Assembly: GCA_012270585.1 (NCBI GenBank)
Contig: JAAXIB010000045.1
Coordinates: 1-58,294 of the forward strand
Length of the DNA: 58,294 nt
Direction: 5' to 3'
Source: Nitrospirales bacterium
Lineage (GTDB): Bacteria; Nitrospirota; Nitrospiria; Nitrospirales; UBA8639
Positions 18,420-25,227 of the stretch are shown piece by piece (position 1 is the first letter of the stretch; every line of letters begins with the position of its first letter). The notes below the pieces were generated by a model. The model ran no database searches and was not told where the DNA came from. It worked only from the letters and a program-made list of their open reading frames with translations. A program made the position numbers and the translations under genes.

Positions 18420-19592
18420 CTAAAAGAGGAAGATCATTTCCCCTGCTAACGTGGATTGGCTATTGCTCACACCGTCACCATCCTGAAACGTGGCCCTATC
18501 GGATTTGTCATAGCGGAATTCCGCCCGGGTGATGAGATTGGGGACCGGCTTGTACTGCAGGGTCCACGTGGTTTCCCACAACGTTTGATCGTTTGCGGCT
18601 CCAGCAGGACAAACATGGGCATTGCCTATCGTTACATCCCCAAAGCAAGAAAAGTACCCGGCCGCATCCTCAAACACTTCTCCCCGGACGTGGAGGCCCC
18701 ACTGGTCGTTGAACTCATAGATGGCGTAGCCTGCCAAGCCGTTCCACCGGGCATTGGCAGCTCCAGGGACTGCCTGATTTCCATAATAACCTTCCAACAC
18801 GAGTTCCAGTTGGTCGGTGGCCTGCACGTCGAGGATGCCTCCAACCTGCATGCGGTCCGCACTTGCTTCTCCAAAAGAGTTATCTTCAGGCCCCCAGAAG
18901 CCGAATATCGAAACCCCCACGTTATCCAAGGGAGCAAGAGAAAGGAGTGCTTCGAAGGATTTGCCGTTGTTCTCATCCCTTTGCAGGCCCTTAAAGGAAT
19001 TGATAGCGCTCATGGCAAGCGAGGCGGACTCGGAAAAATCAAACGTGGCGCGAAATCCGGTCACGGTAAACGGTTCTCCGATGCCGAACAGGAACGAACG
19101 CGAGAAATTGGGGTTGAGCGGGCTTTCGATCACTTCATACCCGATCAGCGTGTTCATGCGGCCTGCCTGGAACGTGAGATTATCCGTCGGCATGTATTGG
19201 AGATAGGCTTCCTGAAAGTCGAAATCGTCGGACCCTGTCCCACCGGTAAACTTGGCGTCTTCCCCGAAGTTCAGCTTCAAGCGGAAACCCGCCCGGTCAG
19301 TTAAAGCCCCTGCGGGACTCGCGGCTTTCTCCAGGACAAGTTGCGCCATATTGGGCCGAAAGGAATTCGCATCCCCGTCAAAACTTCGATTGTTGTTCAC
19401 ACCGGTGGAGGGGTTATTGAAATTTTGCGTATACGACGTCTCCACGTAGCCGTACAGCGAAAGGTTCAATTTGTTAGCCAACGAGTCATCTTCAGCACGA
19501 GCCATGGAACTCAACGCCGGCACGAAAAACCACCCCACAACCGCAATGCCGAAAACAAACAAAAACCTTCGAGTCATCATTCGTTTGACCAT
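18420..19592 (-). CDS. Outer-membrane beta-barrel porin (BBP2/OmpL-like)
   Basis: About 390 residues. Signal peptide MVKRMMTRRFLFVFGIAVVG to SSMARA, then a mature barrel opening LNLSLYGYVETSYTQNFNNP, the motif of putative beta-barrel porin-2 proteins. Alternating strands continue to a C-terminal phenylalanine (GEMIFLF), the signal used by the BAM machinery. The ATG at 19592 has AAGGAGGACC at good spacing; the open frame extends to 19694 but without a signal peptide at its start. As first gene of the amt-glnB-amt-glnA operon it is a plausible outer-membrane entry for ammonium or another small nitrogen solute. That substrate is inference from context only. Confidence 0.88.
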   Translation of the reverse strand: MVKRMMTRRFLFVFGIAVVGWFFVPALSSMARAEDDSLANKLNLSLYGYVETSYTQNFNNPSTGVNNNRSFDGDANSFRPNMAQLVLEKAASPAGALTDRAGFRLKLNFGEDAKFTGGTGSDDFDFQEAYLQYMPTDNLTFQAGRMNTLIGYEVIESPLNPNFSRSFLFGIGEPFTVTGFRATFDFSESASLAMSAINSFKGLQRDENNGKSFEALLSLAPLDNVGVSIFGFWGPEDNSFGEASADRMQVGGILDVQATDQLELVLEGYYGNQAVPGAANARWNGLAGYAIYEFNDQWGLHVRGEVFEDAAGYFSCFGDVTIGNAHVCPAGAANDQTLWETTWTLQYKPVPNLITRAEFRYDKSDRATFQDGDGVSNSQSTLAGEMIFLF

Positions 19593-19710
19593 GTTCGGTC
19601 CTCCTTCGTCAATTTTCGTTACCGGGAAGTCCATTCGGCACACTTCCTTGTGTGCACCTCGTGGTGAACGAAAGGACCTCGCCTTATTTTCCAATGTCCC
19701 TCTATGACCA

Positions 19711-19751
19711 AAAAAAAAGTCCTCAACCCCCTTTACGTGGTTGAGGACTTC
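19711..19751 (-). terminator. Intrinsic terminator inside the porin-amt-glnB-amt-glnA leader
   Basis: Read on the minus strand, a 12-bp stem (AAGTCCTCAACC pairing with GGTTGAGGACTT) is followed by seven further T residues. It lies about 120 bases before the porin start and after the likely promoter, with no minus-strand gene immediately upstream to terminate. This is the arrangement of an attenuator or riboswitch expression platform. Confidence 0.8.
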
Positions 19752-19809
19752 ATCGTCCTTTGAATATAAATACTAGACTCCGAGACGCCGATGTCCCGGT
19801 AACGTGGGG

Positions 19810-19838
19810 GTTTTACATCAATCCTACGTAACAGTCAA
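19810..19838 (-). promoter_or_regulatory. Candidate sigma-70 promoter for the nitrogen operon
   Basis: On the minus strand TTGACT, 17 bases, TAAAAC. Transcription would start near 19803 and give a leader of about 210 bases. The first 50 bases of that leader contain a 7-bp stem (CCGGGAC/GTCTCGG) before the terminator hairpin. Confidence 0.5.
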
Positions 19839-19895
19839 GACAAAATTCTTCGAATGAGATACTGAAGCTCACAAGCAGGCTGAGAGATCACCGTC

Positions 19896-20732
19896 ATGAC
19901 AGGCGCCCCCTCCTCACCTTCGGATTCCTCGGAAAACTTTCCCGGTCTCAACGAGCCCCCTCCGAATCCCGCAGGCGGCAAAACCCTCATTGTGGATCAG
20001 GCCGATCCTGCCTGTTATCCCCGTCCAAGCGCGGCGTTGAAGGACGCCGGACCCGATGATCAGGTTTTTGTTCGTGCAGGCGTGTATGAAGATCGTTTAT
20101 TCAGCGCCCAGCAACCCATTCAATTGATCGGTGCCGGGCGTGACCACGTCCAGATCTTCAGCCGCCGGAGCGGTCCCCTGTATCTGCAACAGGTTCCCAG
20201 CGGTCGCATTTCCGGCATCACGTTCCGTTACGTCGGAAGCGACCAGCACTCGGCGATCAATATTTTTGATTCCACCTGCACGATTTCGCAGTGCCGGGCC
20301 ACCGAAGGCCTGCTCTCCGGAATTGTCATTTATGGCCCGAACTGCCGGCCATCCCTTATCGATAATGAGGTATGCCGAAATCGTGAATCCGGCATTTTCA
20401 GTTTTGCCGGCGCGCAACCCTACCTGACCAGGAACGTATGTTTCCACAATCATCATTTCGGCTTGGCGGTTCGGGATGACGGAACGCGACCGGATTTTCT
20501 CAAAAATATCTGCCATCACAATATGCTCAGCGGCATACTCCTGTTTCACGGGGCCCAGGCACTGATCCTGGAGAATGAATGTTACGACAATTGCCATTGG
20601 GGACTCGTGATGACCCCCGACTCCCGGTCCACGCCGGAACTGGATCAACTCCTGTCCTGTAACGTTCTGACTGAAAACCCGCGAGGCGCCTGTATCGTCA
20701 CCGACCAGCCCTTGGGAGAAATTGGGCGATAG
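19896..20732 (+). CDS. Right-handed parallel beta-helix protein (pectin-lyase fold, NosD-like)
   Basis: 278 residues. After a Pro/Ser-rich start the protein reads TLIVDQADPACYPRPSAALKDAGPDDQVFVRAGVYED, the usual entry to periplasmic copper-binding/DUF1565 beta-helices. Successive rungs of about 22 residues follow, with repeating patterns such as SGIVIYGPNCRPSLIDNEVCRNRESGIFSFAGAQPYLTRNVCFHNHHFGLAV. Many Asn, Cys and His residues lie in the turns. No signal peptide is visible, unusual for a fold that mostly occurs outside the cytoplasm. The catalytic residues of pectate lyases cannot be assigned. It diverges from the porin-amt operon. Function unknown. Confidence 0.75.
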   Translation: MTGAPSSPSDSSENFPGLNEPPPNPAGGKTLIVDQADPACYPRPSAALKDAGPDDQVFVRAGVYEDRLFSAQQPIQLIGAGRDHVQIFSRRSGPLYLQQVPSGRISGITFRYVGSDQHSAINIFDSTCTISQCRATEGLLSGIVIYGPNCRPSLIDNEVCRNRESGIFSFAGAQPYLTRNVCFHNHHFGLAVRDDGTRPDFLKNICHHNMLSGILLFHGAQALILENECYDNCHWGLVMTPDSRSTPELDQLLSCNVLTENPRGACIVTDQPLGEIGR

Positions 20733-20764
20733 CATGGATGGGATTGTCGGGTTACGCGAGGATT

Positions 20765-20790
20765 GTCAGGTTACGCTTCGCTAACCTGAC
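20765..20790. repeat. REP-like palindrome
   Basis: GTCAGGTTA, eight bases (CGCTTCGC), TAACCTGAC. This resembles the widespread extragenic palindromes with GGGTTA...TAACCC arms. A partial echo (GTCGGGTTACGCGAG) lies just before it. It lies between the converging beta-helix and DUF2061 genes; there is no T-tract. Confidence 0.6.
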
Positions 20791-20811
20791 CTACCCCTGA
20801 TCTACCCCGAC

Positions 20812-21033
20812 CTAGGGTGAGGAGACTGTGGGCAGAATACGGCCCCACGTCACGCATTGCCATATTCGCTCATGGCCCCAATACAGGACGATTTTGGCCA
20901 GGGCGTCGAAAGAACCGACGATAGCCGCTGCCGTGAGTTCACCCGAATACAGAAAAACGACAGTCGTGGTCACCATGGTCGCCAGGACTCGCCAACTGAT
21001 ACCTTTGATCACGCTTCGAAGATGTGTATCCAT
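20812..21033 (-). CDS. DUF2061 small membrane protein
   Basis: 73 residues with two hydrophobic stretches. The family pattern is clear: KGISWRVLATMVTTTVVFLYSG, then a second helix and the signature KIVLYWGHERIW. DUF2061 proteins are predicted inner-membrane proteins of unknown role, often near sulfur-assimilation genes. The ATG at 21033 is placed by AAGGAG; translation begins 10 bases after the Rrf2 gene ends, so the two form an operon. Confidence 0.85.
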   Translation of the reverse strand: MDTHLRSVIKGISWRVLATMVTTTVVFLYSGELTAAAIVGSFDALAKIVLYWGHERIWQCVTWGRILPTVSSP

Positions 21034-21043
21034 AGCCCACTCC

Positions 21044-21532
21044 TTATTGAGCCGTATTCGGGACATTGTCCCTTCGGCGCTTCAAAGACCTCGGCAAGCG
21101 ACGATTCCGCCCTCGGTCGTAAAATGCTCTCAACGTATACCGGTCCAATACGTTGGCAATGGCGTTCCTGACCTCGAACATGACGCCTTGAATCGGACAT
21201 GCCCGTTTCTCGGAATACGGGCAATCCTGACACGTTTGATAGGCCGTCTGACTCACGCAGGCAATCGGGGCAAGGGGTCCGTCCAGGATGCGAATCACCT
21301 GTCCGAGTGAGACGTCCTCCGGGCGTTTGATCAACCGATAGCCCCCCTGCACGCCGGGACGACTCCCCAGGATCCCCGCCCGCTTCAATTCCAACAGAAT
21401 GGCTTCCAAAAACCCCACGGGAATTTGTTGGGCTTCTGCAATGTCTGATCGTCGCAACGCAGACTGATTGTACGCTTTGGTCAATTCAATCAGGGCCCGC
21501 AACCCGTATTCGCTCTTTCTGGAAAATTTCAT
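21044..21532 (-). CDS. Rrf2-family transcriptional regulator
   Basis: 162 residues. An N-terminal winged helix (MKFSRKSEYGLRALIELTKAY, IAEAQQIPVGFLEAILLELKRAGIL, RPGVQGGYRL) is typical of IscR, NsrR and CymR. Cysteines at 92, 101, 104 and 112 (ACVSQTAYQTCQDCPYSEKRAC) could hold an iron-sulfur cluster, although spacing differs from IscR (92, 98, 104). The C-terminal 25 residues are strongly basic. Cognate signals for the family include cluster status, nitric oxide and cysteine supply; which applies here cannot be told. It is followed by DUF2061, which may be its first target. Confidence 0.9.
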   Translation of the reverse strand: MKFSRKSEYGLRALIELTKAYNQSALRRSDIAEAQQIPVGFLEAILLELKRAGILGSRPGVQGGYRLIKRPEDVSLGQVIRILDGPLAPIACVSQTAYQTCQDCPYSEKRACPIQGVMFEVRNAIANVLDRYTLRAFYDRGRNRRLPRSLKRRRDNVPNTAQ

Positions 21533-21652
21533 ATTCTCAATAATGTTAAGAAAAATGATTAAGAATTACCACAAAAAATTTTTCCGCTTCTCAACCTCTC
21601 CCTGGCCTTGGCGGCAAGTCACACCTCTATTCCGCCAGCAACAAACGAAGTT

Positions 21653-21728
21653 TGGTGGAGGGCAGGGGACTTGAACCCCCGACCCCAACGTTGCGAACGT
21701 TGTGCTCTCCCAACTGAGCTAGCCCCCC
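21653..21728 (-). tRNA. tRNA-Ala (anticodon CGC)
   Basis: A complete cloverleaf on the minus strand: acceptor GGGGGGC pairing with GCCCTCC, D-arm GCTCAGTTGGGAGAGC, anticodon stem CAACG/CGTTG around TTCGCAA, T-arm with GGTTCAAGT, and an encoded 3' ACCA. The anticodon CGC reads the alanine codon GCG. It lies downstream of purN. Confidence 0.95.
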
Positions 21729-21771
21729 ACGTCCGGCACTCTATCAAAAGGACCGTCGCCCTGCAATCAAG

Positions 21772-22398
21772 TCACGCATCACGGATGTGGACCGCACGAC
21801 CCTCCACCTTCAGGCGGCCTTCAGCAAATAACCGGATGGCCCTGGGCAAAAGCCCGTGTTCTTCCTTCAGGATTCGTTCGGATAAGATGTCCTCGGTATC
21901 ACCTTCTTCCACGGGCACGGCTCGTTGCAGGATGATGGGACCCGTATCCATGCCTTCGGTCACGAAATGAACGGTACAGCCGGCGACCTTCGCTCCATGG
22001 TCCAATGCCTGTTGTTGGGCACGCAGGCCCGGAAAACTCGGAAGCAACGAAGGATGAATGTTCATGATTCGCGATTCATAGGCATCGATGAGGACCGACG
22101 TGACAATTTTCATGTAGCCCGCCAACACCACCAACTGGACCCGGTGGTGCTGCAACTGCTCCAAAAGTTTGCGGTCATAGGCTTGTCGGGGGTCCGGCGT
22201 ACCCGCCACTGACTTCGGGTCAAGAAACACGGAGGTCAGCCCATGACGTTCCGCGCGCCCCAGTGCCGGAACCCCCGGCTTGTTGCTGATCACAACCGCA
22301 ATTTCAGCCTCGAGTGTACCGGCTTCAATTGCATCAATAATGGCTTGAAGATTGGATCCCCTGCCTGAAACAAAAATGCCCAGCCTGAGGACACTCAT
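21772..22398 (-). CDS. purN: Phosphoribosylglycinamide formyltransferase
   Basis: 208 residues, the family length. It shows the phosphate loop GRGSNLQAI (12-20), the catalytic set Asn113 and His115 in MNIHPSLLPSFPG, and Asp151 in VTEGMDTGPI. The enzyme transfers a formyl group from 10-formyltetrahydrofolate to GAR in purine synthesis in the cytoplasm. It follows rlmD by 45 bases on the same strand and probably closes the ntrY-ntrX-rlmD-purN transcription unit before tRNA-Ala. Confidence 0.97.
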   Translation of the reverse strand: MSVLRLGIFVSGRGSNLQAIIDAIEAGTLEAEIAVVISNKPGVPALGRAERHGLTSVFLDPKSVAGTPDPRQAYDRKLLEQLQHHRVQLVVLAGYMKIVTSVLIDAYESRIMNIHPSLLPSFPGLRAQQQALDHGAKVAGCTVHFVTEGMDTGPIILQRAVPVEEGDTEDILSERILKEEHGLLPRAIRLFAEGRLKVEGRAVHIRDA

Positions 22399-22443
22399 TG
22401 CGGCATCTCAATACAAGATGAAGCATCGACTTGAAAATCGAAG

Positions 22444-23754
22444 TCACACACGGACGAGTTCCACCAGGGTTTCGATATGCGCGGTTTGCGGGAACATGTC
22501 AAACGCCTGCACTCGCCGGACCCGATACAGTGTCGCACAAAGCCGGTTGAGGTCCCGAGCCAAGGAAGAGGCGTCACATGAAAGATAGAACAGGCGGGGC
22601 GTCCGGATACGCTCCAGGGATTCAATGCCACGCCGGCTCAATCCCGTTCGCGGCGGATCCAGCACGACCACGTCGTATTCGTCGGCGGCCACCGTCGCCA
22701 AAAAGTCCTCAGCTTTTGCCGCCCGTATACGAAACCGTCCGATATGGTTTTGAGAGGCCGCCAGTTTGGCGTCAGCCACGGCATAGGGATTCTCCTCGAC
22801 TTCCGTGACCAGGGCTCCGTTTTTTGCCAAACCCAAGCCCACGCATCCGACCCCGGCGTAGAGCTCAAGCACGCGAGTTTGTCGCTCCCGTACGTTGACC
22901 CAATCGGCCAGCGTTTGAAAAATCATCGAATAGATCGCCCAATTCGCCTGCATGAACGACCGGTCGCTGATCCGGATAATCATATCCTGAAATCGTTCAA
23001 ACAGATGGGGTTCCCCCAGAACGACTCGTCGCACGCGCCTTTTGTGAGACGCTGTCACGGAAGAAGCGGTCAGGACGCACCCGACAACGGTGGGAATACC
23101 CTCGAACAATGCCAAAAGTTCTCGTGCCTGGTCTTGTGAAGCACGGGGCACCGTGCACAGAATCAGGTGCGTCCCGAACGCGTCCGAAGATCGAATTTCC
23201 ACGTGTGAAAGAAACGCGGGCAGCTTCCGCAGGCCGGCCAACCGTCCTTCGACGTATTCGATGACCTGCCCCATGGGTTTTGCAACCAACAGGCAGCCCG
23301 CTCCCCTGACCGGGCTGTGCGATCGTTCCCGGACGAATCCGAGATGAAACGTGCCATGCTGCTGAAACACCCTGAAACGAACTCTTCGACGGTATTCATA
23401 GGGAAAAGGAGAAGGAACGGGATCATTGAATATCGCCTGTTCGATTCGGCCGATTCGTGAAAACGCCTCTTCCAGCACGTCCTGTTTGTACTGCAGTTGC
23501 GCCTCATAACGAGCATGCTGAAATTGGCAGCCTCCACAGTCTTCATAGACGGAACAGGGAGCCTGAACGCGATGCGGGGACGCGACGAGAACTTCATCGA
23601 GGGTTGCGAACTGGTAATCGGGATGCCATTCATCAGGGGTAACCGTTACCACCTCGCCGGGCAATCCGCCCCGAATGAAGGTGACAATGGACTCTGAACG
23701 GGATAATCCCCATCCACCGGCCACGACACGTTCGATGGTAAAAGACTGAGACAT
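22444..23754 (-). CDS. rlmD: 23S rRNA (uracil-C5)-methyltransferase, RlmD/RumA type
   Basis: 436 residues. An N-terminal TRAM-like barrel precedes an iron-sulfur motif with C67, C73 and C76 (APCSVYEDCGGC) and a fourth Cys in GAGCLLV. The C-terminal SAM methyltransferase has ELYAGVGCVGLGLA, VLDPPRTGLSRR and the nucleophile in LSCDASSLARDL. RlmD methylates U1939 of 23S rRNA using SAM; related RlmCD enzymes modify two sites, so exact specificity is uncertain. It starts 6 bases after ntrX, so the two are translationally close, though the functional link is unclear. Confidence 0.9.
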   Translation of the reverse strand: MSQSFTIERVVAGGWGLSRSESIVTFIRGGLPGEVVTVTPDEWHPDYQFATLDEVLVASPHRVQAPCSVYEDCGGCQFQHARYEAQLQYKQDVLEEAFSRIGRIEQAIFNDPVPSPFPYEYRRRVRFRVFQQHGTFHLGFVRERSHSPVRGAGCLLVAKPMGQVIEYVEGRLAGLRKLPAFLSHVEIRSSDAFGTHLILCTVPRASQDQARELLALFEGIPTVVGCVLTASSVTASHKRRVRRVVLGEPHLFERFQDMIIRISDRSFMQANWAIYSMIFQTLADWVNVRERQTRVLELYAGVGCVGLGLAKNGALVTEVEENPYAVADAKLAASQNHIGRFRIRAAKAEDFLATVAADEYDVVVLDPPRTGLSRRGIESLERIRTPRLFYLSCDASSLARDLNRLCATLYRVRRVQAFDMFPQTAHIETLVELVRV

Positions 23755-23760
23755 CCCCCA

Positions 23761-25122
23761 TCAGTTTTCTGAACGAAATTCCACGTTCAGATCTTTAATT
23801 CTGCGATGCAAGTGACTTCGTTCGATTTTCAGGGCATCGGCGGTCTTCGAGACGTTCCCGCCGTTCTCTCTCAAACGGATTGCAATATACTCGCGCTCAA
23901 ACGCATGTCGGGCCTCTTTCAGGGAATCGTACGAGGCCATCGGATTGACCCGGTGGAACCCTCTCGGCATAAACGGCAGGATGTCGCCCACTTCTATGGT
24001 ATTTTTGGGTACCATAATCATCAGGCGTTCGACTTGATTGCGAAGTTCCCGAATATTGCCCGGCCACTCATGACGCGTCAGGGCATCCAACGCCTCCGGG
24101 GTGATTTCTTTCAACTTCACCCCCTGCTCTTCTGCATGAATTTTCAAGAAATGCCGGGTAAGGGCCGGAATATCCTCCCGTCGCGCCCGAAGCGGCGGTA
24201 TTTCTATCGGCAAAACGTTTAACCGATAAAACAGGTCCTCGCGAAAGTTCCCTTTTTCAATTTCCTGGCGAAAATTCTTGTTGGATGCCGCAATGACGCG
24301 AACGCTGACTTTGATCAGTTTTCCACCCCCTACTCGAGTAAACTGTTGTTCCTCCAATACGCGAAGCACTTTCGCTTGCGTGGCCAGGCTCATATCCCCG
24401 ATTTCGTCGAGGAAAAGGGTGCCGCCGTCCGCAAAATCGAATTTCCCGCGCTTTTGAGAAACGGCTCCCGTAAACGCACCGCGTTCATGGCCGAACAACT
24501 CCGTTTCAATCAGCGTCTCGGGGATCGCCGCACAATTGACTTCAACAAAAGAGCGATTATGGCGAGGACTCTGAAGATGAATGGCCCGTGCCACGAGTTC
24601 CTTGCCCGTGCCGTTTTCCCCGGAAATCAGGACCCGACTGTGGGTCGGCGCCGCAGCCGCGATTTGCTGTCGAAGCTGTTCCATAATGGAAGAGGCTCCG
24701 ACGAGTTTCGAATGCCGTTCGATCTTCACGCGGAGGTTGGTATTTTCTTCTTCCAGCTTGCGTTGGTGCAGGGCATTGCGCACCAGGATGGCGACCTTTG
24801 CAAGATCCAGGGGTTTTTCCAGGTAGTCATAGGCACCCAGTTTCGTGGCCTTCACCGCGGTTTCAACGGATCCATGCCCGGACATCATAATGACCATCAT
24901 GTTCGGAAATTGCTCACGTGCGCGTTTCAACACCTCCAAGCCATCGAGCTCTGGCATCCAAATATCGAGGAACACGACGTCCGGGGATTCCATTTGAATG
25001 ACTTTCAGGGCATCCCCACCGGTTTTCGCAATCGCGACCTGATACCCCTCGTCTTCCAAAATACTGCTCAATTCATTCAAGATAGCAGGTTCATCATCGA
25101 CGATGCAGATGGTGCCGGACAT
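23761..25122 (-). CDS. ntrX: Sigma-54-dependent response regulator, NtrX-like
   Basis: About 453 residues in three parts: a receiver with phospho-acceptor D53 (VVFLDIWMPELDG), an AAA+ module with Walker A SGENGTGKE and the sigma-54 contact loop ERGAFTGAVSQKRG, and a C-terminal Fis-type helix-turn-helix (VSKTADALKIERSHLHRRI). It activates RNA polymerase with sigma-54 when phosphorylated. The pairing with an NtrY-like kinase upstream makes NtrX more likely than NtrC. The ATG at 25122 follows TTGGAGGAAT. NtrYX systems respond to nitrogen or redox state; no sigma-54 promoter was recognised at the neighbouring amt operon. Confidence 0.9.
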   Translation of the reverse strand: MSGTICIVDDEPAILNELSSILEDEGYQVAIAKTGGDALKVIQMESPDVVFLDIWMPELDGLEVLKRAREQFPNMMVIMMSGHGSVETAVKATKLGAYDYLEKPLDLAKVAILVRNALHQRKLEEENTNLRVKIERHSKLVGASSIMEQLRQQIAAAAPTHSRVLISGENGTGKELVARAIHLQSPRHNRSFVEVNCAAIPETLIETELFGHERGAFTGAVSQKRGKFDFADGGTLFLDEIGDMSLATQAKVLRVLEEQQFTRVGGGKLIKVSVRVIAASNKNFRQEIEKGNFREDLFYRLNVLPIEIPPLRARREDIPALTRHFLKIHAEEQGVKLKEITPEALDALTRHEWPGNIRELRNQVERLMIMVPKNTIEVGDILPFMPRGFHRVNPMASYDSLKEARHAFEREYIAIRLRENGGNVSKTADALKIERSHLHRRIKDLNVEFRSEN

Positions 25123-25227
25123 GCCTATTCCTCCAAGTTGCGCCGGATTGTAAACCGGAATGTCATAAAAGATTTTTGGCGAACCTGCCGCCAGAGATGG
25201 CGTTGCTCCATACACCGTTTTCGGATA

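Larger units (their letters stand above)
19593..19895. promoter_or_regulatory. Divergent control region with structured leader of the nitrogen operon
   Basis: This 303-base gap separates the porin operon (minus) from the beta-helix gene (plus). It holds a minus-strand sigma-70-like promoter (19810-19838), an intrinsic terminator (19711-19751) and, closer to the porin, complementary segments near 19670-19679 (GGTCCTTTCG on the minus strand) and 19597-19608 (CGAAGGAGGACC) that could pair and hide the porin ribosome-binding site. No sigma-54 -24/-12 site was seen despite the NtrX gene nearby. Confidence 0.6.

Noticed and set aside
18456-19304. 282-codon plus-strand open frame opposite the porin
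   Set aside because: No signal peptide or domain, and the minus strand has a full porin with signal peptide and terminal Phe.
19593-19680. Known glutamine (glnA) riboswitch in the operon leader
   Set aside because: Fragments such as CGTTCACC and GGAAGT recall it, but the conserved core and junction could not be laid out.
19593-19895. Sigma-54 promoter for the amt-glnB-glnA operon
   Set aside because: No TGGCAC-N5-TTGCA-like site was found on the minus strand; a sigma-70-like pair fits better.
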